From assembly GCF_002556635.1 (NCBI RefSeq), contig NZ_MWMO01000006.1, forward strand, positions 1-64,000: a stretch of DNA of 64,000 nt, given 5' to 3'. The position numbers and the translations under genes were made by a program. This DNA comes from Novosphingobium sp. PC22D (GTDB lineage: Bacteria; Pseudomonadota; Alphaproteobacteria; Sphingomonadales; Sphingomonadaceae). Of this stretch, positions 1-7,412 are shown one piece after another. The number at the start of each line of letters is the position of its first letter. Within the stretch, counting starts at the first letter, position 1. The notes under the pieces were generated by a model, which was not told where the DNA came from, did no database searches, and worked only from the letters and a program-made list of their open reading frames with translations.

Positions 1-1
1 G

Positions 2-1936
2 GGCTCGCTGTTTATCTCACTTTTCGTCGCCGTGCCGATTGCGGTGTGGTTCGTCGACTTCTCCCGGCGGCGCGGAAAGTCGATCCTCGAGGAGCGCCAT
101 CAGCGCGGCGCGATGCTCGTCGATGCCGCCGATCTCGCATCCGTCATCAACGATCACAACCGCGCCGCGCTCGCCCAGGAAGTCGCCGAACGCTTGCCGG
201 GAAGGACCATGGACGAGGTGCTCGCTATGCCGCTTGTCGAGCGCAAGGCAGCAGGCATCCACCATGCCTATTCGCTTGCCGGTGTGCCCTTCCCCTGGCG
301 CACCGAACAGGCGCACACGATGATGATCGGCTCGACCGGAACCGGCAAGACAACGCAGATGCGCGCGCTGATCGCGCAGATGCGCAAGCGCCGCGACCGG
401 GCCGTCGTCTTCGATCTCACCGGCGCCTATGTCGAGGCCTTCTACAATCCCGAGACCGACACGATCTTGAACCCCATGGACGAGCGCTGCCCGTCCTGGT
501 CGGTCTTTGCTGAGGCGAAAAACCATGCCGACTTTACCGGCATAGCCGCCGCCCTCCTGCCTGCCGATGGCGGCGGCGCGGAACCCTTCTGGATGCTGGC
601 GGCCCGAACGCTTTTCGTCGAGACCTGCATGCGCCTTATCAAGCTGGGTAAGGCGACCAACCAGGCGCTCGCGAGCCGACTGATGATGGCCGACCTCAAG
701 GCGGTCCACAAGCTGCTCGAGAATACCGTCGCCGATCCGCTGACCGCGCCCGAAGCGGCGAAGATGGCGGAATCGATCCGCGCGGTGTTCAACACCAATG
801 CGCAGGCTTTGCGGTTCCTTCCTGAAGGCAAGGAACCTTTCTCGATTTGCGACTGGATCCGCGATTGCGACCAGCCCGGATCGATCCTGTTCATCACTTC
901 CTCGCACAACGAACTGGTCCTCAATCGCGCGCTCCTCTCGCTCTGGATGAACCTTGCCGTGCACACGCTGATGCGCTTGCCGCGCACGCGCGATTTGCGC
1001 ACCTGGTTCTTCTTCGACGAGGTCCATGCGCTCCACCGCCTGCCTGCGATCGAGGACGGCCTGCAGACAGCGCGCGGGTTCGGCGGGGCCTTCGTGCTTG
1101 GCATCCACAGCTTCGCCAAGCTTGCCGAAACCTATGGCAAGGAAGGCGCACAGAACCTTGCATCGCTCGCGCGCACCAAGCTCATCCTTGCCGCCGCCGA
1201 TCGCGACACAGCCGAGCATTGTTCGGATTTCATCGGCCACCGCGAAGTGCGCATGATGGATGAGGCATACAGCTACGGATATTCGAACATTCGCGATGCC
1301 GCGACGATCACCCCGCGCAGCGAAGTCCAGCCTCTGGTGCTACCTGACGACATCATGAAGCTGCCGTCGTTGCGCGGTTTCCTGGTCTTCCCCGAAGGCT
1401 TCGATGCGGCACGGATCAGGCTTGCCTGGAAGGATTACCCGACCGTCGCCGAAGGCTATGTGCTGCGCGAAAATGTCGAGCCGATCGAATTTGCCGAAGA
1501 GACCGACGAAGAGGATCAGGGCGATCCGGAAGCGGGCGGGCGCGAGACCCGCGATGCGCCCGAACCCGAGCCGGAGATGGAGCGGGACGACGACCGGGAG
1601 TCTGCTCTTGAGGCCCCCGCGGACGAGGACGAACCGGCCCAATTCGGGAGCCAGGACATCGGTGAAAATGTTCCCGTTGCCAGCAGCCTGTCGCGGGCGA
1701 TGAGCTATCGTCCGGGCGCGCCGGATACCGAAATGTCCGCAGCGCAGCGCGGTGTTGAAGGCGCCCCCCGCTCGTCCACGAATGTGAAGCTGGCCGGAAA
1801 CGCCAAGCAGGTCTCGCAGACTGCGCGCGAACTCACCGAGGCACTCGAACCCGAGCACGGCGTTGAACGTTCCGCAGGCGGTCCGGGCGAAGCCCAATTG
1901 CCCGGCCTCGACGCCGCTGACGACCTTGGGTTCTAA
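2..1936 (+). CDS. traD: Type IV conjugative coupling protein TraD (5' end cut)
   Basis: This is the inner-membrane ATPase that hands the relaxosome to the F-type transfer channel. The reading frame is open from base 2, before the first possible start (GTG at 32), so the true start and first membrane helix lie outside the window; the visible N-terminus is still a hydrophobic segment followed by a basic SRRRGK stop-transfer. Counting from base 32, Walker A GSTGTGKT is at 100-107 and Walker B FFFDE at 326-330. After about residue 480 the protein becomes an acidic, low-complexity tail, as expected for the relaxase-contacting end of TraD. The stop lies 5 bases before traI, so the two are probably co-transcribed. 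Family assignment is firm; only the missing N-terminus is uncertain. Confidence 0.93.
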   Translation, partial: GSLFISLFVAVPIAVWFVDFSRRRGKSILEERHQRGAMLVDAADLASVINDHNRAALAQEVAERLPGRTMDEVLAMPLVERKAAGIHHAYSLAGVPFPWRTEQAHTMMIGSTGTGKTTQMRALIAQMRKRRDRAVVFDLTGAYVEAFYNPETDTILNPMDERCPSWSVFAEAKNHADFTGIAAALLPADGGGAEPFWMLAARTLFVETCMRLIKLGKATNQALASRLMMADLKAVHKLLENTVADPLTAPEAAKMAESIRAVFNTNAQALRFLPEGKEPFSICDWIRDCDQPGSILFITSSHNELVLNRALLSLWMNLAVHTLMRLPRTRDLRTWFFFDEVHALHRLPAIEDGLQTARGFGGAFVLGIHSFAKLAETYGKEGAQNLASLARTKLILAAADRDTAEHCSDFIGHREVRMMDEAYSYGYSNIRDAATITPRSEVQPLVLPDDIMKLPSLRGFLVFPEGFDAARIRLAWKDYPTVAEGYVLRENVEPIEFAEETDEEDQGDPEAGGRETRDAPEPEPEMERDDDRESALEAPADEDEPAQFGSQDIGENVPVASSLSRAMSYRPGAPDTEMSAAQRGVEGAPRSSTNVKLAGNAKQVSQTARELTEALEPEHGVERSAGGPGEAQLPGLDAADDLGF

Positions 1937-1941
1937 GGGCC

Positions 1942-4900
1942 ATGCATTCGATCGCACCGGTTCGCTCGGCGGGCGGCGCTGCCGACTATTTCGCGAACGA
2001 CAATTACTACACGGCTGAAGAGAACGCGGAAAGCGGGGTCTGGGGCGGCGAAGGCGCGCGCCTGCTCGGGCTTGTGGGCGAAGTCGGGCGAGATGCGTTC
2101 GAGGCAATCCTCGGTGGCCGGCTGCCCAGCGGCCAAATGGTGGGGCAGGTCGAGGGGCGCAGGCTGGGACTTGATCTCACCTTCTCGATGCCCAAGTCCG
2201 CCTCGATCCTGGCGCTCGTAACCGGCGACAAGCGTATCCTCGATGCACATCTTTCAGCCGTTAAATCGACGATGAGCGAGCTTGTCGAGAAGCGCCTTGC
2301 CGAAGCGCGCAATTACGAGCGCAATCGCAATGGTGAGCCGGAAAAGACCGGCAACCTCGTCTATGCCTTGTTCGCTCACGACACGAGCCGCGCGCTCGAC
2401 CCACAGGGCCATGTCCATGCCGTGGTCGCCAACCTGACACGCGACCTCAAGGGCAACTGGAAGGCGCTGTGGAACGGCGAGATCTGGAAGAACAACACCA
2501 CCATCGGCCAGTTCTACCATGCCGCCTTTCGCGCCCGGCTGCAGGCGATCGGTTACGAGACGGAGAGCACAGGCAAGCATGGGGCCTTCGAGATCAAGGG
2601 CGTGCCTGCTGCCGTCATCAAGGCTTTCTCGACCCGCACCGCTGAGATCGAGGCAAAGATCGCGGAGACCGGTGCCACGAGGCTGGCCACCAAGAAGCAG
2701 ATCACGCTCTACACCCGCGATCCCAAGCTCGATGTCGCCGACCGGCAAGCTCTGGTCGAGGGCTGGCAGGCGCGCGCGGCGGAACTTGGGTTTGATGGCA
2801 AGCCGCTGGTTGCCGAGGCGCAGGAACGCGCTGCCGCGCTGGCTCGCCCCACGATGCGCGAGACCGCCAGTGCTGCCTTTGCCGAAGTCGCCACCCGTAT
2901 CAATGCGGCGCTGCGAGCGCCGAGCGATCTCGCCGTATCCGGCCCCGCCGCGCTGTTCCTTTCGGCAGGTACGATCAAGGCCCAGCATGCGACCGCCTCG
3001 GCGATCCGGCACCTCTCCGAACGCGAGGCGGCATTCAGTCCGCATGCGATTCTCTCCGCAGCGCTGGGCTTCCAGATCAAGGGGCTTGAAGGCGAGGCAG
3101 TGATCGAGCGTATCGGGCAGCTGATCGATAGTGGGCATCTCATTTCCGGCAAGTCCGGCCGGCTCGACGGGCATTTCGACCTGGTGACGACGCCCGAGGC
3201 GCTGGCGCGCGAGCAGCAGATCCTCGACCGCATCGATGCCGGTGCCGGACAGGGCCGCGCGTTCATGGCGCCCGACGTGGCGGTCGAGCGGTTGCAGCAG
3301 GCCGCGCGCGAACTGGGACGCGAACGCGCGGGTTCCGAGGACTGGCAACTCAATGCCGGGCAGTTGGCGGCGGGCGTCGCGGTCCTGTCCGGCGAAGACC
3401 GTTTTCTCAACATGCAGGGCGTGGCCGGCGCGGGCAAGTCGACCCTGCTTGGCGCAGTGGCGAAGGTATTGACTGAAGACGGGGTGCGGTTTGTCGGCCT
3501 GGCCTTCCAGAACAAGATGGTTGCCGACCTGCGCGGGGGTGGCTCGCAGGCCATGTCGGTCGACGAGATGCAGGCGGCCGGCATCGAGGCCTATACGATC
3601 GCGCGTTTCGTCAGCACTTATGGTTCGGCCGCCGCGCGCGGGGAAGGCGAGCGTTTCGAGGCGGCGAAGGTTGCGCTGAAAGACACCGTCGTTGTTACCG
3701 ACGAGAGCTCGATGGTCTCCTCGCGCGATATGCTTTCGGTGATCGCGATCGCCGAGCGGCTCGATCTCGCCAAGGCCCCGTTCATGGGCGATCGCCAGCA
3801 ATTGTCGGCGATCGAGCAGGGCAAGATGTTCGCGGTCTCGCAAAGCGCGGGCCAGGCGACGGTGCGCATGGACGAGAACATCCGCCAGAAGAACTCTCCC
3901 TTGTTGCTCGCGGTCGCCGGGCTTTCGAACGAGGGTCATGCCAGCCTCGCGCTCGATCTGTTGGCATCGCATGGCAAGGTCACCGAAGCGGGCAAGGACC
4001 ATATCGCGGCGGCGGCCGATCTCTGGCTCTCCTTGCCGCCCGATCAGCGCGGGCAGACCGCGATCTTTACAGCCGGGCGCGACGATCGGGCGCAGATCAA
4101 TGCGCTGGTCCAGGCGGGCCTGCTGCGCGAAGGCGCGCTCAAGGGCGAAGGCGTGGCGCTCAAGGTGCTGCAAAGCGCCAACACCACCCGCGAAGAAATG
4201 CGCTTTGCCTCGACCTACCGCGCGGGGCAGGTGCTCGAAGCGCGCATGGAGGTGCGCGAGCTCGGGCTGGGCAAAGGCGAATACACCGTCCGCGAAGTGC
4301 GCCGCGACGGCAAGGTCCTGCTCGAGCGCGGAAACGCAAGAAAGCTCATCGATCCCGATCGGCTCGATCCGCAGCACCGCTTCGACCGGCTCGGGCTCTA
4401 CGAGCAGAAAGACCTGAGGCTGCACGACGGCGATACCGTGTTCTGGCGCGACAAGGATGCGAGCCGTGACATTGCCAAGTCGACTTATGCCACGGTGCTG
4501 GCAGCAACGAAGGATGCGGTCACGCTGGAGCTTGGCGACAGACGGCAGGTCACCCTGCCCGCCGGCGATCCGATGCTGCGCCGCCTTGACCTTGGCTATG
4601 CCCTGAATGCCCATATGGCGCAGGGCGTGACCATGGCGCGGGCGATCGAAGTCATATCCTCAAGCCAGCGCAACCTCGCCACCCAGCGCACGCAGAACGT
4701 CCTCAACACGCGCGCCACCGACGATATGCATGTCGTCACCAATGACCTGGCTGCGCTCAAATTCCAGCTCGACCGCACGCCGGGCAACAAGACTTCGGCG
4801 CTCGAGGCAACTGGCCTGATCGACGTCGACAAGCCGCCCGCGAACCCGACCGATGCCCGGCAGCTGCCAGACCTGAAGATGAGCCCGGAGCTCAAAGCCA

Positions 4901-4986
4901 AGCTCGATGCGGTGCTCGGTCCCCGGCCCGAACCGCAAGTGCGCCAGCTTCCCGTTCCCGAAAAATCGCTGGGGCTCGACCTGTGA
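1942..4986 (+). CDS. traI: MobF conjugative relaxase/helicase TraI
   Basis: This protein nicks oriT, stays bound to the 5' end and unwinds the plasmid. It has 1014 residues, shorter than F TraI and close to TrwC. The N-terminal TrwC domain shows the tyrosine pair Y22-Y23 in NDNYYTAEEN and the metal-binding histidines H146, H157 and H159 (GHVHAVV). The C-terminal half is a SF1 (RecD-like) helicase with Walker A GAGKST near 496-501 and a DESSM Walker B near 586-590. The ATG at 1942 gives the family's usual first residues (MHSIAPVRSAGGAADYF). It follows traD by 5 bases. An oriT-like region lies about 300 bases downstream. Confidence 0.95.
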   Translation: MHSIAPVRSAGGAADYFANDNYYTAEENAESGVWGGEGARLLGLVGEVGRDAFEAILGGRLPSGQMVGQVEGRRLGLDLTFSMPKSASILALVTGDKRILDAHLSAVKSTMSELVEKRLAEARNYERNRNGEPEKTGNLVYALFAHDTSRALDPQGHVHAVVANLTRDLKGNWKALWNGEIWKNNTTIGQFYHAAFRARLQAIGYETESTGKHGAFEIKGVPAAVIKAFSTRTAEIEAKIAETGATRLATKKQITLYTRDPKLDVADRQALVEGWQARAAELGFDGKPLVAEAQERAAALARPTMRETASAAFAEVATRINAALRAPSDLAVSGPAALFLSAGTIKAQHATASAIRHLSEREAAFSPHAILSAALGFQIKGLEGEAVIERIGQLIDSGHLISGKSGRLDGHFDLVTTPEALAREQQILDRIDAGAGQGRAFMAPDVAVERLQQAARELGRERAGSEDWQLNAGQLAAGVAVLSGEDRFLNMQGVAGAGKSTLLGAVAKVLTEDGVRFVGLAFQNKMVADLRGGGSQAMSVDEMQAAGIEAYTIARFVSTYGSAAARGEGERFEAAKVALKDTVVVTDESSMVSSRDMLSVIAIAERLDLAKAPFMGDRQQLSAIEQGKMFAVSQSAGQATVRMDENIRQKNSPLLLAVAGLSNEGHASLALDLLASHGKVTEAGKDHIAAAADLWLSLPPDQRGQTAIFTAGRDDRAQINALVQAGLLREGALKGEGVALKVLQSANTTREEMRFASTYRAGQVLEARMEVRELGLGKGEYTVREVRRDGKVLLERGNARKLIDPDRLDPQHRFDRLGLYEQKDLRLHDGDTVFWRDKDASRDIAKSTYATVLAATKDAVTLELGDRRQVTLPAGDPMLRRLDLGYALNAHMAQGVTMARAIEVISSSQRNLATQRTQNVLNTRATDDMHVVTNDLAALKFQLDRTPGNKTSALEATGLIDVDKPPANPTDARQLPDLKMSPELKAKLDAVLGPRPEPQVRQLPVPEKSLGLDL

Positions 4987-5036
4987 AATTCGCCCCTGCC
5001 CCCAAATCCCCCTACCTACCAAGGAGACCTCAAGCC

Positions 5037-5240
5037 ATGTCCTACGACCATCAGGAAATCGGCGATTTTGCCAGCGAAGCCGATGCGCGCGACTGGGCCG
5101 AACGAAACGGACTCGAACTACGCGACCTGCATTTGCGCACCCGCGGTGAGCGCAGCGTGACGCTCAGTGTGCGCCGTTCAGCGCTTGGCGATACGGCGCC
5201 GAGCGACCTCTCCTATGGGCGGCGCACCGGGTTCTTCTGA
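5037..5240 (+). CDS. Small protein downstream of the relaxase, unknown function
   Basis: A 67-residue, charged, soluble protein with no signal peptide or membrane segment. I chose the ATG at 5037 over an in-frame GTG at 4983 because AAGGAGA (5021-5027) sits 9 bases upstream. It starts 50 bases after the traI stop on the same strand, so it probably ends the traD-traI operon. I do not recognise a family. Its position, between the relaxase gene and an oriT-like region, would suit a relaxosome accessory factor, but that is only inference. Confidence 0.7.
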   Translation: MSYDHQEIGDFASEADARDWAERNGLELRDLHLRTRGERSVTLSVRRSALGDTAPSDLSYGRRTGFF

Positions 5241-5300
5241 TGCGCGCATTTCTCCCCTTCCCTTTCCGCCGGGCAGGCCTTGCGCCGCGCCTGACCGGAA

Positions 5301-5337
5301 CGGCGCGGTCCGGGTCGCCTCCCACCGGGCCGCGCCG
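5301..5337. repeat. Inverted repeat CGGCGCGG...CCGCGCCG
   Basis: Perfect 8-bp arms at 5301-5308 and 5330-5337 enclose a 21-base spacer that contains a second weaker pairing (CCGGG with CCGGG-like bases). It lies 60 bases after the stop of the small gene ending the traI operon. It could act as a terminator (no T-run follows) or as the hairpin usually found beside an oriT nick site. Confidence 0.5.
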
Positions 5338-5354
5338 ACCGGGCGGTGGAGAGA

Positions 5355-5395
5355 ATCGCGTAATGATCGCTTCGGATCGCGTAGGGTGTGCTTCG
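5355..5395 (+). other. Candidate origin of transfer core (oriT/nic-like)
   Basis: Three ATCGC units start at 5355, 5366 and 5376, that is 11 and 10 bases apart, so they lie on one face of the helix. The last one runs directly into GCGTAGGGTGTGCTT. From memory the F plasmid nick region reads GCGTGGGGTGT/GGTGC, so ten of eleven bases up to the nick match. Together with the inverted repeat at 5301-5337 and the MobF relaxase gene just upstream, this is the layout of an oriT. The rest of the 247-base intergenic stretch 5241-5487 shows no coding signal. No nick site can be proved from sequence alone. Confidence 0.45.
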
Positions 5396-5487
5396 CCCTT
5401 CTCATTCAAAGGGTGGCGTCGATGGTGCTTCAGCCCTAGAAGAGCCGTGACTCGCCGTTTCCGGGCGCGTGTCATTCTCCAATCGTT

Positions 5488-5724
5488 ATGAACAAGACCA
5501 TGCACCAACCGAACTCGCGCGCCGCCAATGTCCATGTCGGAACAATCGAAGCTTCACCGCGCGGGCCGCTCTTGCGCGATGACGAAGGTGTCGTCTGGCG
5601 CCTCGGGTTCGTCGATGATCAGGTGCCCGAGGATCTCGAAGGCAGGGTAAGTATTCGCGGGAAGGTCGTCGATCTCGACCGGATCGAGGTCGAGTACTGG
5701 GAGCGATTGGATGGCGGTGGTTGA
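5488..5724 (+). CDS. Small protein, DUF5818-like, unknown function
   Basis: A 78-residue soluble protein with the pattern G-x-L-L-R-D-D-x-G-x-x-W-R-L followed by a beta-rich stretch (GRVSIRGKVVDLDRIEVEYW). This resembles short DUF5818-type proteins that I associate with sphingomonads; their role is unknown. No convincing ribosome site precedes the ATG, which lowers confidence in the start. It lies alone between the oriT-like region and the convergent DUF4143 ATPase gene. Confidence 0.5.
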   Translation: MNKTMHQPNSRAANVHVGTIEASPRGPLLRDDEGVVWRLGFVDDQVPEDLEGRVSIRGKVVDLDRIEVEYWERLDGGG

Positions 5725-5805
5725 TGGCGATTTCAGAGCCACCTGCATCAAGAAACGACAAGGCCAACTCAACTCATTCGCCGAGCAGAGTATACAATCT
5801 GCGTC

Positions 5806-6969
5806 TCAGGATGAGATCAGTTCGCTTGCGAGGTCGTGAAGCGGGATTATGTCGATATCGTCCGCATATGGGAACTTTTCCGTTCCGGGATAGACGATGA
5901 GTTTCCGTGCCGGCCCGATGTCCTCGCAGGCGTTGTGAAAGCCTCTGCACACTTTCGGTGTCAGGCTGCGCTTGATTTCAACGGCCCAGACCTTGCCTGA
6001 CGGCAAAGTGAGCAGCAAATCGACTTCAGCGCCGGCCGATGTTCGATAGAAGTTTGCAAGTGTCCCTTCCGGTGCAGCGCCAATGAGGTTTTCAATCACG
6101 AATCCTTCCCAACTTGCCCCTGCCACGGGGTGAGCAAGCAAGGCTTCGAGGTTGGCGATATCCAGCAGACTGTGCACGAGACCGCTGTCGCGCACGTAGA
6201 TCCGAGGCGATTTGACGAGGCGTTTTCCGACATTGGCGTGCCAGGGGGGCAGTCGGCGCACCAGCAGCAGGTCGACCATCAGGTCCAGATATGTCGCGAC
6301 CGTCTTGCCATCGACGCCCAGCGATCGTGCAAAATCTGCTGCATTCAGCAGGCCTGACTGATGATGTGCGAGCATGGTCCAGAACCGGCGCAGCGTTTCA
6401 GCGGCGATGCGTGGCCCCAATTGCGGAATGTCGCGCTCCAGATAGGTCTTGATGAAATCCTTGCGCCAGCGTCCGCTGGCCCTGTCGCTTGATGCCAGAA
6501 AGCTGTCCGGAAAGCCGCCCTTCACCCAGAGTTCGTCTAGCATGTCAGCACCGCTTTCGAGGATATCGAGCGGTGTCATCTCCAGATAGGAAATCCGGCC
6601 AGCCAGACTTTCTCCTGACTGACGCATCAGATCGAGTGAGGCTGAGCCCAGCAGCAGGAATCTGCCGGCGCGTTGTCCTCGCTTGCGGCCTCGATCGACG
6701 AGACCGCGCAGGTTCTGGAACAGGCCTGGTAGCCGGTGAACTTCGTCGAGGATAACGAGTTTGTCTGCGTGTCCTTCAAGGTAGAGTTCAGGCTCCGCAA
6801 GACGTGCACGATCAGCATCGGATTCCAGGTCAAGGTAGATTGAGGGCATGCGCTCGCCAATTTCATGTGCGAGCGTTGTCTTGCCGACCTGGCGCGGTCC
6901 AAGTAATGCTACTACCGGGCTTTCGCCAAGGCGTTCGAGCAGTTCTTCCTGAATTCGCCGGTCAATCAT
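5806..6969 (-). CDS. DUF4143-family AAA ATPase
   Basis: A 387-residue AAA+ protein: Walker A GPRQVGKTT near residues 20-28, Walker B LVILDEVHRLP near 85-95, a winged-helix-like middle, and the C-terminal DUF4143 domain with a nuclease-like core (AEVDLLLTLPSGKVWAVEIKRS). Such ATPases are common and mostly uncharacterised, with roles proposed in DNA metabolism or toxin-antitoxin-like systems. The start MIDRRIQ at 6969 was chosen over upstream frame-open codons because it is the usual family N-terminus. It is a single gene between two blocks of transfer genes, with a long dyad directly upstream of its start. Confidence 0.88.
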   Translation of the reverse strand: MIDRRIQEELLERLGESPVVALLGPRQVGKTTLAHEIGERMPSIYLDLESDADRARLAEPELYLEGHADKLVILDEVHRLPGLFQNLRGLVDRGRKRGQRAGRFLLLGSASLDLMRQSGESLAGRISYLEMTPLDILESGADMLDELWVKGGFPDSFLASSDRASGRWRKDFIKTYLERDIPQLGPRIAAETLRRFWTMLAHHQSGLLNAADFARSLGVDGKTVATYLDLMVDLLLVRRLPPWHANVGKRLVKSPRIYVRDSGLVHSLLDIANLEALLAHPVAGASWEGFVIENLIGAAPEGTLANFYRTSAGAEVDLLLTLPSGKVWAVEIKRSLTPKVCRGFHNACEDIGPARKLIVYPGTEKFPYADDIDIIPLHDLASELISS

Positions 6970-7006
6970 CCTTGCATTTATGGAGTTTAACTCCACGATT
7001 GCAAGG
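6970..7006. promoter_or_regulatory. Long dyad abutting the ATPase start codon
   Basis: A symmetric element centred on base 6988: the perfect arms TGGAGTT/AACTCCA (6981-6987 and 6989-6995) are flanked by a second pair CTTGCA/TGCAAG (6971-6976 and 7000-7005) with the same centre. The dyad ends one base before the ATPase ATG, so on the mRNA it would cover the ribosome site. Candidate operator or mRNA hairpin for autoregulation. Confidence 0.5.
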
Positions 7007-7212
7007 TTAAATTGACATGGAGAGTGTCTGCGCAAGCAACAGCAAGCGGAATGTCGAATTTTCCCGTTGGCGTCCAAACGCTGCAATCCAGCGCATGCGC
7101 GCTGCGGGAGGAGGATGGAGCTCTAAGGGCGTGGGGCGCTGATTTGCCCTGCTATGCGATTGAAAATCGAGCCCGATCAGGCTATCCATGCAGGGATAAG
7201 GAAGAGCCTGCC

Positions 7213-7407
7213 ATGGACCATGATCGCTACGGACTCGATGGCTTGCCAATCAATGCCAAAGGCGTTGACTGCGACCCTGTGACTGGTGAAATCCTGTCGA
7301 ATGAGCCGACTGGCAGCTTTGCATTCGAGCCATACACAATTGCTCTCGTCATTCTCTCGATAGGCTTCCTCATCCTGATGGCGTTCGAGGCAGGCCTGAT
7401 CAATTAG
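7213..7407 (+). CDS. Small single-span membrane protein
   Basis: A 64-residue protein with an acidic soluble N-terminus (including a CDPVTGEI stretch) and one C-terminal hydrophobic helix (IALVILSIGFLILMAFEAGLI). The ATG at 7213 is preceded by a GGATAAGGAAGAG purine stretch. It ends 5 bases before the convergent traG stop. I do not recognise a family. It could be an entry-exclusion or transfer-associated membrane protein from its neighbourhood, but nothing in the sequence shows this. Confidence 0.6.
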   Translation: MDHDRYGLDGLPINAKGVDCDPVTGEILSNEPTGSFAFEPYTIALVILSIGFLILMAFEAGLIN

Positions 7408-7412
7408 ATTAT

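Noticed and set aside
2254-4614. 786-residue open frame on the minus strand inside traI
   Set aside because: It lies opposite the MobF relaxase, whose motifs and codon pattern are clear. Long antisense frames are expected in high G+C DNA with few stops.
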